The position numbers were made by a program, and so were the translations under genes. DNA of 64,000 nucleotides from assembly GCF_042651785.1 (NCBI RefSeq), contig NZ_JBHSEC010000019.1, forward strand, positions 372,001 through 436,000, in the 5' to 3' direction. The notes under the pieces are model-generated. The model saw only the letters and a list, made by a program, of their open reading frames with translations, did no database searches and was not told the DNA's origin. Below, piece by piece: positions 42,006-51,873 of the stretch (positions within the stretch are counted from its first letter, which is position 1; each line of letters opens with the position of its first letter). This DNA is from Chungangia koreensis. GTDB taxonomy: Bacteria > Bacillota > Bacilli > Bacillales_A > Planococcaceae.

Positions 42006-43226
42006 TCAGTTATTCAGATAGAAAGGGTTAGGACCGATCGGCTGTGGCAATGGCTGTGTAAGATCAAATCCATTCCATTCCGTTTGTTTTACATTTTCAA
42101 ATTTAACCTTCAGATTGAAGCTTGCGGCCGTTAAAAGAATACCATCCATCATTTTTCCAGCTTCCTCTCGATCCATTGCCTCAAGGTCTACGGTTTTATC
42201 AAAGGTGATCGTAGCAACTTCTTTATCTTCGTTTACCGTAAAGTTTACATTTTTCGGAATGATAGGTTTGAAAAAATCACTTTGAGCTGATTTCATTTCT
42301 TTTAAAGCGGATGGTAGATCTTCAAATGTCTTTCCGGTCCAAGGAACTAACAATTGCTGATTGTTCTCTAATGTATACAAATAATAAGCAGTCTTTTTAA
42401 AAGGATTATTTAAAGCCACCGATTTAAGTAGACCCATATGTGCAAATTCTGCATTAGAACCATCCTTATTTATAACCTTTAAGAGATCATGCTCTTCCGA
42501 AAATGTCCATTCTATGGTTTGAAAATATTGATGTTCAGCTGCGCTCCCCATATCATATGGGTGATCTTTTGGAAGGGTGTGAATAATCAAGCCCTTTTCC
42601 TCTTTAAATTGTCCTATCATCGGGTGGTACTCACTGAATCCAAATGCATTTTCATTAATATCTGCTGCATATTTCCGGTAAAGCTCCAATTCCGATGGCC
42701 AATTGCCACCAAAATCTTCTGCAATCTTTTCTTTGCTGATTAAAAATGTCACAGGAATCGCTTCTGCTTGGGAAGAAAGCGCCAAACGGAATTCTTTGTA
42801 TTCTTCCAAATCGGAAGGATACACTGCCATACGTGGCAGGCTTACATCTTGCATAGTAGTGGCGATTGAATTAGTTTCTGACTCTTCATCGGTGTAATCA
42901 GTTGATTCTTCTTTATACAATTTCGCCTCTACCGGTTCAGAGGATTCCGGTGATTCAGCAGCACGGTCTTCCATGCCAGCTTCTTGCGGAACCGAAATGT
43001 TCTCATTAAAGAATGAAGATACCAAAATGGTCATTGTTACGACTGCCGCTGCAGTGATAGAAGCAGGCATCCATTTCTGCCAATTTTTCTTCTTTTCCGG
43101 GCCATTCAGTCTTGGGTCGCTTTTCAGCTTGGCCAGTATGTCTTCTTTTGACCGTTCATCTTTGATTTTCGGTGCATTTGAAAGCAGCTGTTCAATTTGT
43201 TCATCGTCCCACTCATGATTCCCCAT
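42006..43226 (-). CDS. rsiX: Anti-sigma factor RsiX
   Basis: Membrane anti-sigma factor that holds SigX inactive. The protein of 406 residues has a cytosolic N-terminal anti-sigma segment (about 1-50), one membrane helix (about 52-73) and a large extracytoplasmic part beginning with an acidic, low-complexity stretch. Its start overlaps the sigX stop by 14 bases. Similarity to B. subtilis RsiX is inferred from topology, overlap with sigX and the res neighbourhood, more than from motifs. Confidence 0.85.
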   Translation of the reverse strand: MGNHEWDDEQIEQLLSNAPKIKDERSKEDILAKLKSDPRLNGPEKKKNWQKWMPASITAAAVVTMTILVSSFFNENISVPQEAGMEDRAAESPESSEPVEAKLYKEESTDYTDEESETNSIATTMQDVSLPRMAVYPSDLEEYKEFRLALSSQAEAIPVTFLISKEKIAEDFGGNWPSELELYRKYAADINENAFGFSEYHPMIGQFKEEKGLIIHTLPKDHPYDMGSAAEHQYFQTIEWTFSEEHDLLKVINKDGSNAEFAHMGLLKSVALNNPFKKTAYYLYTLENNQQLLVPWTGKTFEDLPSALKEMKSAQSDFFKPIIPKNVNFTVNEDKEVATITFDKTVDLEAMDREEAGKMMDGILLTAASFNLKVKFENVKQTEWNGFDLTQPLPQPIGPNPFYLNN

Positions 43227-43752
43227 GTGCTTTCACCTCCTGTTTCAAATGCAAAAGATGCTCCCGAATTGCTTTAATAGCCCGATGTTGTGTCGTTTTG
43301 ACTTTTCCTTCTGTCCATTGGAGGACTTCCGCAGTCTCAGTAATCGAGAGTTCCTGGAAATACCTCATGACAATGACCATCTTCTGATCTCCAGTACAAT
43401 GATCCAAAGCATGGAGAACCTGCCTCATGTCATCATTTAGCTCAATGAGCTCTTCAGGAGAAGAAGTATTAGAAATGAGTTGTCTTGTTTCCCAGTCGAA
43501 CGACTCGAATACATGCTTTTTTCGGACTGTATTTTTTCTGAAGAAGTCAATTGCTACATTCTTCGCAATTGAAAAGAGCCAAGTCTTTTCTGAACTTTTT
43601 CCTTCAAAGCGGCTATACGATTTAAATACCCGGACATATACTTCATGCATGAGGTCTTCTGCCTGCTGTCGATCCTTCACTAAATAGATCAAAAACTGGA
43701 AAACGTCCTGGTGGTATGATTCGTAGAGCCTATGGAAAACGGAGTCATCCAT
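43213..43752 (-). CDS. sigX: ECF sigma factor SigX
   Basis: ECF-type sigma factor of 179 residues: region 2 (about 10-80, with QAEDLMHEVYVRVFKSYSRF) and region 4 (about 118-170, with LSITETAEVLQWTEGKVKTT helix-turn-helix). In B. subtilis SigX directs envelope-modifying genes and its own operon. A matching SigX-type promoter lies directly upstream. It is located after resE, as in B. subtilis. Confidence 0.92.
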   Translation of the reverse strand: MDDSVFHRLYESYHQDVFQFLIYLVKDRQQAEDLMHEVYVRVFKSYSRFEGKSSEKTWLFSIAKNVAIDFFRKNTVRKKHVFESFDWETRQLISNTSSPEELIELNDDMRQVLHALDHCTGDQKMVIVMRYFQELSITETAEVLQWTEGKVKTTQHRAIKAIREHLLHLKQEVKAHGES

Positions 43753-43776
43753 ATACTCCCTCCGTTCATTAGATTA

Positions 43777-43802
43777 GTCGGATTTCAAACAAAAAGGTTA
43801 CA
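43777..43802 (-). promoter_or_regulatory. SigX-type promoter of sigX-rsiX
   Basis: On the - strand TGTAAC (43797-43802), 16 bases, CGAC (43777-43780), followed by the sigX ribosome site. This is close to the TGTAAC/CGAC consensus of SigX autoregulated promoters. The -35 contains the resE stop codon TAA (GTG TAA C). Confidence 0.7.
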
Positions 43803-45579
43803 CATTCTTAAGAGGTAGATAAAAAGCGAAATGGGTACCACTATTTACTTCGCTATCCACTGTAATCGTTCCTTGGTGAGATTCAATAATTTTTTTTGCA
43901 ATGGCAAGACCCAGTCCGGTTCCGCCTTTTCCGCGGGTACGTGCCTTGTCTGCTTTATAGAATCGTTCAAAAACATACGGAAGGTCCTCTTCCGGTATTC
44001 CAGAACCCGTATCAATGACGCTGACTTTTGCAAACAACTTATCTTTTTCAACACGGACTGTCACATTTCCTTCTTCCGGTGTATGTCTAATTGCATTATC
44101 GATTAAATTCGTAAGCACTTGTTCAATCCGATCCTCATCCAATTCCGCCATAAGTTGATCTTCCGCTTCGGATACAAAAGTCAATTCAATCTGTTCCTCT
44201 TTCGCCCTTTGCTGGAACTTATGTACAATTCGATCCACTACAGGTACAACATCTTGGCTTGATGTGTATAATCTCATGTGACCAGATTCAAGTCTCGCCA
44301 AATCTAACAAGTCGGTAACTAATCTCCCCATCCTCTGTGATTCTTCATAAATAATCTTAATGATTTCCTTACGCTCCACTTCATCCTCTACCACATCATC
44401 CATTATCGCTTCACTGTATCCTTGTAACATAGATATAGGCGTTCTTAATTCGTGCGAAACATTCGCAATGAAGTCGGAACGTAATTTTTCCAATTTATGC
44501 TGTTCCGTCATATCACGTAATACGACAACTGCCCCACGAATTGAATCTCTACTATACAAAGGGCTGATAGAGACAAAATAATAGCTCCCTATGATTTCAA
44601 GCTCATCTTCAATACCTTCTTCAAATGTCATAACATGATCAAGCATATGGTATATTTCAGCTGGGATCGGATGTTTACTTTCTGTCCCGCCTTTCAAAAA
44701 CCATTTTTGCATGATTTTTTCTGCCTGCGGATTACTCAAAAGAATAGTCATATCCCGATTAAAAGTTACTACCGCATCGGTCATTGAAGTAAGGATATTT
44801 GACAGTTGTTCTTTCTCTTGATGAATCACTTCCAGGTGATGTTTCAATTGCCTTCCCATCTGATTGAATGCAGTCGCTAATTGCCCCATTTCATCATTCT
44901 GGCCGGCTGGAACTTTTGTTTCAAAGTTTCCTTTCGCCAGTTCGAATGCAGCTTCCCTCATCTTACGTAAAGGCGAAGTAATCTTTGTAGATAGGAAAAA
45001 GGCAAAGAAAGTCGTTAAAACGAATGCAATGAATGCCGATAAGAATACAATATTCGTTGTCTGTTTAGTAGTCTGATGGATTACATCAAGACTTTGGTAA
45101 ATGAATACTGCGCCATGAGCTGAATTATCGGATTCTAGTGGAGACGCCAAGACAATATACGACTCCATCTGGTTCCCATCTTCAAGTGAAGGAAGCATCA
45201 TTTCCTTCATCTCTTCTTTTTCGGACACAAAAGTAGAAGCTAAAACGGGATCACTTAAAATACGTCTTTGAACCTCTTCCTGATTTTGTCCTTCCTGATG
45301 AGTCATTCTGATTTCATTTGGACTAGCTGCAATGATCAAGTTCGTATGCTCTGCTAAAATATCTTTCACGATATTTGTGGATATTAGCTCCTCATCGTGA
45401 TCTTCAAAAATCCGGATAATCGACTGTGCTTGCTGTGTCAAAGAAGATTCAGCTTGTTCCAAGTGAAAATCCTGAAGAAATTCTAAAATAAGCACCGTGA
45501 CAATGAACAATACAAACGAAACGAGAAGCAATATGGTTCCCCATAGCTTCCCGACGATACTACTCCATATTCTATTCAT
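43798..45579 (-). CDS. resE: Sensor histidine kinase ResE
   Basis: Membrane histidine kinase of the ResD/ResE pair controlling aerobic and anaerobic respiration. Layout over 593 residues: first membrane helix (about 12-34), extracytoplasmic domain (about 35-165), second helix (about 170-190), HAMP (about 190-245), PAS (about 255-360), HisKA with FIANVSHELRTP (about 375) and HATPase with NLIDNAIRHTP, DTGSGIPEE and GKGGTGLGLA. Its start overlaps the resD stop by 8 bases. Confidence 0.94.
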   Translation of the reverse strand: MNRIWSSIVGKLWGTILLLVSFVLFIVTVLILEFLQDFHLEQAESSLTQQAQSIIRIFEDHDEELISTNIVKDILAEHTNLIIAASPNEIRMTHQEGQNQEEVQRRILSDPVLASTFVSEKEEMKEMMLPSLEDGNQMESYIVLASPLESDNSAHGAVFIYQSLDVIHQTTKQTTNIVFLSAFIAFVLTTFFAFFLSTKITSPLRKMREAAFELAKGNFETKVPAGQNDEMGQLATAFNQMGRQLKHHLEVIHQEKEQLSNILTSMTDAVVTFNRDMTILLSNPQAEKIMQKWFLKGGTESKHPIPAEIYHMLDHVMTFEEGIEDELEIIGSYYFVSISPLYSRDSIRGAVVVLRDMTEQHKLEKLRSDFIANVSHELRTPISMLQGYSEAIMDDVVEDEVERKEIIKIIYEESQRMGRLVTDLLDLARLESGHMRLYTSSQDVVPVVDRIVHKFQQRAKEEQIELTFVSEAEDQLMAELDEDRIEQVLTNLIDNAIRHTPEEGNVTVRVEKDKLFAKVSVIDTGSGIPEEDLPYVFERFYKADKARTRGKGGTGLGLAIAKKIIESHQGTITVDSEVNSGTHFAFYLPLKNV

Positions 45580-46288
45580 TGATGACCTCGAACTTGTATC
45601 CGACTCCCCACACTGTCACAATCATCTTGGCAGCTTTTTCTGACACTCGATTAAGCTTTTCCCGAAGCCTTTTGACGTGAGTATCAACTGTTCTCAAATC
45701 GCCAAAAAATTCATAATGCCAAACTTCTTTCAACAGTTGTTCTCGGTCAAATACCTTATCAGGAGACTTGGCCAGGAAATACAACAGTTCATATTCCTTT
45801 GGTGTCAGATTTACCTCTACTCCTTCTGCAGTCACCCGATGTGCGTCATGGTCAATCGTCAAATACGGGAATACCACCAGGTCCTTTGAAGCAGTTGAAG
45901 ACGTAGAATCAGAAAACGCAGCCGATCTTCTCAAGATTGCCTTCACTCGAAGAATCACTTCCCTCGGACTGAACGGTTTAACGATATAATCGTCAGCTCC
46001 AAGTTCAAATCCTTGCACACGGTTCGCTTCTTCACCTTTAGCTGTCAGCATAATGACAGGTGTGGATTTTTTCGAGCGCAGTTCTTCACATACCTCAAGG
46101 CCATCTTTCTCAGGCATCATTAAATCGAGAAGGATGCAATGATAATCATTTTCTAAAGCCATAGATAACGCTTCCACGCCATTTACAGCTTCGTCTACTA
46201 CATAACCTTCACGTTCCAAATACATTTTCAACAATCGCCTGATGCGATCTTCATCATCAACTACAAGAATGGATATATTTTCAGACAT
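45572..46288 (-). CDS. resD: Response regulator ResD
   Basis: OmpR-family transcription factor of 238 residues. Receiver domain: acidic pair D11/D12, phosphoacceptor D55 in LLDLMMPEKDG and conserved Lys in MLTAKGEE. C-terminal winged helix (about 140-235) with the KSPDKVFDREQLLKEVW and GDLRTVDTHVKRLREKL motifs. In B. subtilis ResD activates resABC, ctaA, qcr and fermentation/nitrate genes; qcr and resABC are also in this window. Confidence 0.95.
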   Translation of the reverse strand: MSENISILVVDDEDRIRRLLKMYLEREGYVVDEAVNGVEALSMALENDYHCILLDLMMPEKDGLEVCEELRSKKSTPVIMLTAKGEEANRVQGFELGADDYIVKPFSPREVILRVKAILRRSAAFSDSTSSTASKDLVVFPYLTIDHDAHRVTAEGVEVNLTPKEYELLYFLAKSPDKVFDREQLLKEVWHYEFFGDLRTVDTHVKRLREKLNRVSEKAAKMIVTVWGVGYKFEVINE

Positions 46289-46439
46289 AGGATCTGCCCC
46301 TCTCTTACACTCTCTCTACTATCATTGTACAAGTACTCGAAAAAAAAAGAAATGGTAGTGACTACTGAACGCTATATTTTTCACTATAGTTTGTGACTTT
46401 TACAATTCTTGATGCAGCAAATTATACTGTTTTCCCATA

Positions 46440-46475
46440 GAAAAAGCCCGGCGTATTCTACTACACCGGGCAATT
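46440..46475 (-). terminator. Rho-independent terminator of resABC
   Basis: On the - strand GCCCGG, loop, CCGGGC, TTTTT, 17 bases past the resC stop. It splits resABC from resDE, which must then have its own start in 46289-46440. Confidence 0.88.
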
Positions 46476-46491
46476 GTATTTAAAAGTGATG

Positions 46492-47682
46492 TTATGCGTA
46501 TGAGTGAAGACCTGCAATAATCAAGTTTACAAAAATTAAGTTGAACATGATGATAGTAAACCCAATTACCGCAAACCATGCTGATTTTTCACCTTGCCAT
46601 CCTTTCGTAATTCGAAGATGCAAGAATGCCGCATAGAACAGCCAAGTGATAAGGGCCCATACTTCTTTCGGATCCCATCCCCAAAAGCGGGACCACGCTT
46701 CCTGTGCCCAAATCATTGCAAATACTAATGCTCCTAAACTGAAAACAGGAAAGCCGATGAGTACTGAGCGATATCCGATTTCATCCATTAGTTGATTATT
46801 GGCCCGTCTTACAAGCGGTTGTAACATAGCAGCTATCGGTTTTCTGCCAATTAGGCGAATAAGAATGTAAATGACTGTACCGAATATTAATGACCAAACA
46901 ACTGTAGTCAGCTTTTTAGCATTAACATTTGGAGGCATTTCAGCAATCGGTTCCATTGTGCGATCCGTTAAGGTTTGGTATTCATTCATACCGAAAATCG
47001 GAGGCATCGTATACGAAATTTGAGCTTCCTTTCCATCTTTATTAAGGTAAGAGAAATCTGCTTCGTACCCCATTGCAGAGAATGTGATCGTCGATACAAT
47101 GAAACCTACAAAAATGACAACGGTAAACATGACTGCTTCAATCCAAAATCTTTGCTTGGATTTTTTCGTCATATCGATATTTTTTAGTAAATAGACAAGA
47201 CCTGCAACAGCACTAATCGCCAAAATGGCTTCACCTAAAGCAGCTGTAGTTACGTGAATGGTTAACCAGTAACTCTTCAGTGATGGAACAAGCGGGTTGA
47301 TTTCCCTTGGGAACATTGAAGCAAAGCCAATAATTACAATTGCTATTGGTAATGCGAACAATCCTAAAGAAGGCACTTTATACATGAAATAGAATAAGAT
47401 GAAAGCCCCTACTAAAAGCATCGCAAAAGCAGTCGTAAATTCAAATAGGTTACTAACAGGTGCATGTCCTGCTGCAATCCATCGGAATATAAAATACCCT
47501 ATATGGGAAAGAAAACCGATGATGGTAACCGTGATGGCTGCTCTGCCCCATCTATTTTCTGAAGTAAATGATTCTTTGTTTTTGTTTGCTCCTTTGATAG
47601 CCCCACCAAATAGAAGTGTAGCTACAAGGTATGCAATGAATGCCACGAGCAATAAATTAGAACTGATTTCTACGTAATGCAT
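46492..47682 (-). CDS. resC: Cytochrome c biogenesis protein ResC (CcsA)
   Basis: Membrane heme-handling protein of cytochrome c maturation system II. The 396-residue protein has about eight helices. The tryptophan-rich heme motif is WGWDPKEVWALITW (about 332-345) and histidines in helices (HIGYF, HVTTAALG and HLRITKG) are likely heme ligands. It follows resB by 2 bases. Works with ResB and ResA to attach heme to apocytochromes such as QcrC. Confidence 0.94.
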   Translation of the reverse strand: MHYVEISSNLLLVAFIAYLVATLLFGGAIKGANKNKESFTSENRWGRAAITVTIIGFLSHIGYFIFRWIAAGHAPVSNLFEFTTAFAMLLVGAFILFYFMYKVPSLGLFALPIAIVIIGFASMFPREINPLVPSLKSYWLTIHVTTAALGEAILAISAVAGLVYLLKNIDMTKKSKQRFWIEAVMFTVVIFVGFIVSTITFSAMGYEADFSYLNKDGKEAQISYTMPPIFGMNEYQTLTDRTMEPIAEMPPNVNAKKLTTVVWSLIFGTVIYILIRLIGRKPIAAMLQPLVRRANNQLMDEIGYRSVLIGFPVFSLGALVFAMIWAQEAWSRFWGWDPKEVWALITWLFYAAFLHLRITKGWQGEKSAWFAVIGFTIIMFNLIFVNLIIAGLHSYA

Positions 47683-47684
47683 GA

Positions 47685-49331
47685 TCAGTCTTCACCGTCC
47701 TTGTCTTTCTCATCAAATTCTGGATCCTGCTGGTCCGTATAAGCTGGCAGTTTAGCGTATTCAGTAACTGCATCGAGCTCTTTCCGGAGAGCGAACCAGT
47801 TTTTATTCGTATGGCCGGCTACCAAAATCGTTCCATCGGCCGCTTTTTGAATCCAGAAACGTCTATGGTTCCAATATGATCCTTGTGCCACTCCTAAAAG
47901 GAAGATCAGCCCACCGATTCCTAATATCCAAAGGGTCTTATCCTTTCGAATGACCAAGCCGGAAGCATCCCTTGTTTCTACATCTTGGAAAGAAAGCTTG
48001 TATTGGTTTTCACCTAAAGGTTCAAGCGTTTCCCGTATTGCTACAAAACTCGATTCTCCCTCAGGAGTATCAGGAGTTTTCATTTCCACTAAAAATGCAG
48101 GATTATTAGGTAGCGGTGTTTTGGTTTGTGGTACACCATTTTTAAATCCGGAGAAGTCAGGTGCATAGTTTAAAATTCGAACTTGCGCGCCATTCCCCAA
48201 ATCATATACCTTTTCTGGATTAATCAAGTCAATTGTAAACTCACCGAGTGACTCACCTGATTCTTTGTTCGTCAGTTGGAAAGTCATCGCTTTTAACTCA
48301 TTTAGTGAATAATCCATCTGATAAACTGCATAGCCATCAAATTTGAGAGGGTCGTTTACAATAATTGAATCCTCTTTTACTTTTTCAAGATTATCTTCCC
48401 CTGGTATTGCACCTTCAGGTTTCTTGAACAACGTTACGTCTGTCTGGAAGTTTTTAGGGACTGTTCCGACGCGTTCAAGTGCCTCGCCATATACTTCCTT
48501 GTCTTCAGTAGAATAAGTTTCAAGTGTAAATTCTTCACTATGTAGATAATAGCCCGGTGCACCAGGAATTGCCCGGGTTTCTCCTTCACGAATCCACAAC
48601 GTCTCATCCACATAAAAGCCAGGCAAGATTCGAAGCATCACCCCGAATAGGAATATAATCAGCCCTGTGTGATTGACATACGGGCCCCATCTCGAGAATC
48701 TGCCTTTTTCAGCTAGTAAGGCATTCCCATCACGTTTCACTTTATAGCGAAGCGTTTTCAATTTTTCTTCTGCAAGATCAATTGCTTTTTCACTTTGATT
48801 ACTTTGTCCTCTGCCAAATAATCTTTGGCGCTTCATGAAGCTTTCATGACGGACTACACGCTGATTTTTCAGTGACTTAAAGAGTGGAATACCCCTATCT
48901 AAACTTGCCACGACAAGTGAGATGGCCAGCATTCCGATGAGTGCCTGAAACCACCAGGAACGGTACATTTCATGCAAACCAAGACCATAGTATATTTGAC
49001 CGAAAATACCATATGTCTCTTCATAATATTTGGCTATTTCAGTCTCGACCGTTGCAGGAACATATAAAACTTGAGGTAAGAACGTTCCAAGAGCTGCCGC
49101 GACTAATATAATGACAATCAGAGTGACTCCTACCTTGACACTGGAGAAGAAATTCCAGACTTTATCAATAATTGTACGATTATATGTTTGGGACCGACGA
49201 GCTGTCCCTTCATATCTCATATCGGCAATTTCTTTCGTCTTAGCTTCTTCCGTCAATGGTCGTCCGCAGTTCTCACAAAGGACCGTACCTTGCGGATTTT
49301 CATGACCGCATTCACATAATATTTTGGCCAT
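47685..49331 (-). CDS. resB: Cytochrome c biogenesis protein ResB (Ccs1)
   Basis: Membrane partner of ResC, 548 residues. An N-terminal zinc-ribbon-like segment holds C6, C8, C19 and C22 and precedes the conserved RYEGTARRSQTYN stretch and the first helix (about 70-90). Three further helices and a large extracytoplasmic domain (about 230-430) follow, with the last helix near 450. The acidic tail ends EFDEKDKDGED. I recall a similar zinc ribbon in B. subtilis ResB, so it is not unusual. Confidence 0.93.
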   Translation of the reverse strand: MAKILCECGHENPQGTVLCENCGRPLTEEAKTKEIADMRYEGTARRSQTYNRTIIDKVWNFFSSVKVGVTLIVIILVAAALGTFLPQVLYVPATVETEIAKYYEETYGIFGQIYYGLGLHEMYRSWWFQALIGMLAISLVVASLDRGIPLFKSLKNQRVVRHESFMKRQRLFGRGQSNQSEKAIDLAEEKLKTLRYKVKRDGNALLAEKGRFSRWGPYVNHTGLIIFLFGVMLRILPGFYVDETLWIREGETRAIPGAPGYYLHSEEFTLETYSTEDKEVYGEALERVGTVPKNFQTDVTLFKKPEGAIPGEDNLEKVKEDSIIVNDPLKFDGYAVYQMDYSLNELKAMTFQLTNKESGESLGEFTIDLINPEKVYDLGNGAQVRILNYAPDFSGFKNGVPQTKTPLPNNPAFLVEMKTPDTPEGESSFVAIRETLEPLGENQYKLSFQDVETRDASGLVIRKDKTLWILGIGGLIFLLGVAQGSYWNHRRFWIQKAADGTILVAGHTNKNWFALRKELDAVTEYAKLPAYTDQQDPEFDEKDKDGED

Positions 49332-49344
49332 AGTTAATTACTCC

Positions 49345-49878
49345 TTACTCTGGTTTGATGCTCTCCATAAACTTGGCAATATTTTCGTCCGTCAATCCGC
49401 CGGTGTATATCTTTTCAATCTTCCCTTCGGGGTTCACAAGCACTGTAGCAGGAAGCCAAGTAACATTGTATGCTTCCATAACACTCTTGTTTTTGTCGAT
49501 TACAATTGGGAATTTCAAATTGAGCTGATCACGGAAGCTGGACACTTCCATGTTGGATTGCGCAATATTCACCGAAAGCACATGTACACCTTGCTGCTCG
49601 AACTTATTATATTGCCGATCAATGGCAGGCATTTCTTCAACACAAGGTTCACACCAAGTACCCCAGAAGTTCAGGAATACACCTTGTCCTTTGTAATCGG
49701 ATAATTTATGGCTATTGCCTTCCAAATCGGTCAATGCAAAATCTGGTGCTTGATCGCCGACTTCCAGCAATTTCACTTTATCCTTTGTAGCACTTATATA
49801 TATAGTGTAAATGATAGCAGCCGCCAAAATCCCTAAGATGACTGTACGTATCACTGTACGTTTCTTTTTTCGATCCAA
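49345..49878 (-). CDS. resA: Thiol-disulfide oxidoreductase ResA
   Basis: Membrane-tethered thioredoxin-fold protein that reduces the CXXCH cysteines of apocytochrome c before heme ligation. From the TTG at 49878 it has 177 residues: one membrane anchor (about 9-28) and active site CEPC at 76-79 in FWGTWCEPC. AAGGGG lies 8 bases before the TTG; the frame is open a further 38 codons, but that part does not fit the family. First gene of resABC. Confidence 0.93.
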   Translation of the reverse strand: MDRKKKRTVIRTVILGILAAAIIYTIYISATKDKVKLLEVGDQAPDFALTDLEGNSHKLSDYKGQGVFLNFWGTWCEPCVEEMPAIDRQYNKFEQQGVHVLSVNIAQSNMEVSSFRDQLNLKFPIVIDKNKSVMEAYNVTWLPATVLVNPEGKIEKIYTGGLTDENIAKFMESIKPE

Positions 49879-50010
49879 CTGTCCTTCCCCTTCCTCAGCA
49901 AATGGTTTTGTATCACCTATTATAGCAAACATTTTCAAAGGACTTTTGTATGAAGATTGAAGGGTTTGTGAACAATACCAGTTGGAAAACAAGGCTTACA
50001 ATTGTTAGTC

Positions 50011-50742
50011 TTATCCGATTTTCCCTGTCTCCGCCAATACTCTTAACTGTTTCACTTCATGTGGAGTCAATTCCCTCGATTCACCGGCATTCAAACTGTG
50101 TAGAGTCAAAAAAGCGAAACGCTCTCTACGTAATTTCTGTACTGGACAACCGATGGCATCAAACATACGACGGACTTGCCTATTACGGCCCTCGTGTATG
50201 GTAATTTCGATGATAGCCTTACCTGTCTTACGATCCGAAGATTGCAACTTTACCTTCGCAGGGGCTGTTTTTCCATCTTCCAGATCAATTCCTTTAGACA
50301 GCAGTTTTAGCTGCTCCCTTGTTGGAATCCCTTTAACCTTTGCGATATACGTTTTATCGATTTTGAATTTAGGTTGGGTCATTAAATATGAAAACTCTCC
50401 ATCATTAGTCATCAGAAGCAGCCCTGAAGTTTCATAGTCCAGGCGTCCGACTGGAAATAGTCTTTCTTCCACGTGGGGAAATAGATCAGCAACCGTTTTT
50501 CTTCCCTTGTCATCTGTCACTGCTGAAATTATTCCCCTTGGCTTGTACAAGAGATAATATACTTTCTGTTCCTTCTCAAGCTTTACTCCTTCTACTTCCA
50601 CTGTATCCGACGAACTCACCTTGGTTCCCAATTCAGTTACAACTTTCCCATTCACTTTCACTTTACCCTCTAAAATCAGTTGTTCCGCCTTTCGTCTGGA
50701 CGCAACACCTGCATGTGCTAAAACCTTCTGTAGCCTTTCCAT
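50011..50742 (-). CDS. rluB: Ribosomal large subunit pseudouridine synthase B
   Basis: Modifies a uridine of 23S rRNA (position 2605 in E. coli). The 243-residue protein has an N-terminal S4 RNA-binding domain (about 1-60, VLAHAGVASRRKAEQLI) and the RsuA/RluB catalytic domain with the nucleophilic Asp in GRLDYETSGLLL (about 100-111). Located between the carboxypeptidase and resA, the same order as in B. subtilis apart from missing spmA/spmB. Confidence 0.94.
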   Translation of the reverse strand: MERLQKVLAHAGVASRRKAEQLILEGKVKVNGKVVTELGTKVSSSDTVEVEGVKLEKEQKVYYLLYKPRGIISAVTDDKGRKTVADLFPHVEERLFPVGRLDYETSGLLLMTNDGEFSYLMTQPKFKIDKTYIAKVKGIPTREQLKLLSKGIDLEDGKTAPAKVKLQSSDRKTGKAIIEITIHEGRNRQVRRMFDAIGCPVQKLRRERFAFLTLHSLNAGESRELTPHEVKQLRVLAETGKIG

Positions 50743-50841
50743 TCCTTCACCTCAAATACTTTCGTGTTCAAAAATTATGTCACATTTCACGCCAAATTAA
50801 AAGGAAGACCGCCATTAGTCCCCCTTTTAATACGGATTTCT

Positions 50842-51852
50842 TCACTTTTTGTTAATTGGCACAATCCTCGAGACAACTAATTCATCATCAATATAGACAT
50901 GCCAGATTGCTTCATTTTTCCGATTCGGATCTCGGAATATTTTAACGACACTTTTCACCTTGTCTTCCTCTCCTTCTTTTAACAGGAGGGAAATCGGTTC
51001 TTCTAAAGTTCCTATCAATTTTGGTGTAACCTCATACTTACCTTTTTTAACTACCGTAGTCATTTCATATTCTGAAAATGCACGGTCAGCCATTTGCTTA
51101 TGAACCTTCCAGTCATCACTGTTATTCAACGTAACGATAATAATCGAGCGATCTCCATCTTCGAAAAACGTCACTAATGTTCTACCGGCAGATTTTGTAT
51201 ACCCTGTTTTACCGGCAATTGCTCGTTTATCTTGCCTCACTAACCGATGCTTATTCTGCCAAGCGTTTGGTCCGGAATCATTATATCGATACAAAGGAGT
51301 TGAGGCAATCTTGCGGAATGTTTCATTTTCCATCGCTAATTTCATCATGAGAGCTGTTTCATAAGCTGTCGACAAATGCTCTTCGTCGTGCAAACCAGAA
51401 GGATTCGTAAAAACGGTATTTTCCAAACCAGAAAAAACCGCTTTTTCGTTCATCATATCTACAAATTCCTCAACTGAACCTGCAGTAAACTCGGACAAAG
51501 CAGTGGCCGCATCATTACCCGATCGAAGCATTAAGCCATACAACAGCTTTTCCACTTCAACTTCATCTCCACCCTTCAAGTAGATGGATGATCCTTCAGC
51601 ACCTGCTGCTTTGTCGGACACAGTCACAATATCCTTCAAATCATTCTGCTCGATGGCAATCAAAGCTGTCCAAACCTTTGTAAGGCTTGCGATCGGTAGT
51701 CGTTCATGCGGATTCTCACCAAAAAGCAGTCTTCCGGTTTTTGCATCAATTACTGCATAACTATGATAAGCTGCCGATACATCCTGTCCCCTGAAATTTA
51801 GAGTGAAAATCACTAAACAACAAACAATCACGAATAAAATGAACTTTCTCAA
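50842..51852 (-). CDS. D-alanyl-D-alanine carboxypeptidase (DacB-like)
   Basis: Penicillin-binding protein 5 family serine peptidase of 336 residues that trims pentapeptide side chains of peptidoglycan. A signal segment (1-27) is followed by SLTK (56-59, nucleophile Ser56), SGN (111-113) and KTG (about 214-216). The TTG start has AAAGG 9 bases upstream. By position it corresponds to B. subtilis dacB, the cortex-specific enzyme, but it is shorter, so it could be a general carboxypeptidase. Confidence 0.85.
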   Translation of the reverse strand: MRKFILFVIVCCLVIFTLNFRGQDVSAAYHSYAVIDAKTGRLLFGENPHERLPIASLTKVWTALIAIEQNDLKDIVTVSDKAAGAEGSSIYLKGGDEVEVEKLLYGLMLRSGNDAATALSEFTAGSVEEFVDMMNEKAVFSGLENTVFTNPSGLHDEEHLSTAYETALMMKLAMENETFRKIASTPLYRYNDSGPNAWQNKHRLVRQDKRAIAGKTGYTKSAGRTLVTFFEDGDRSIIIVTLNNSDDWKVHKQMADRAFSEYEMTTVVKKGKYEVTPKLIGTLEEPISLLLKEGEEDKVKSVVKIFRDPNRKNEAIWHVYIDDELVVSRIVPINKK

Positions 51853-51873
51853 ACATTCATGCCTTTCCTCAAT

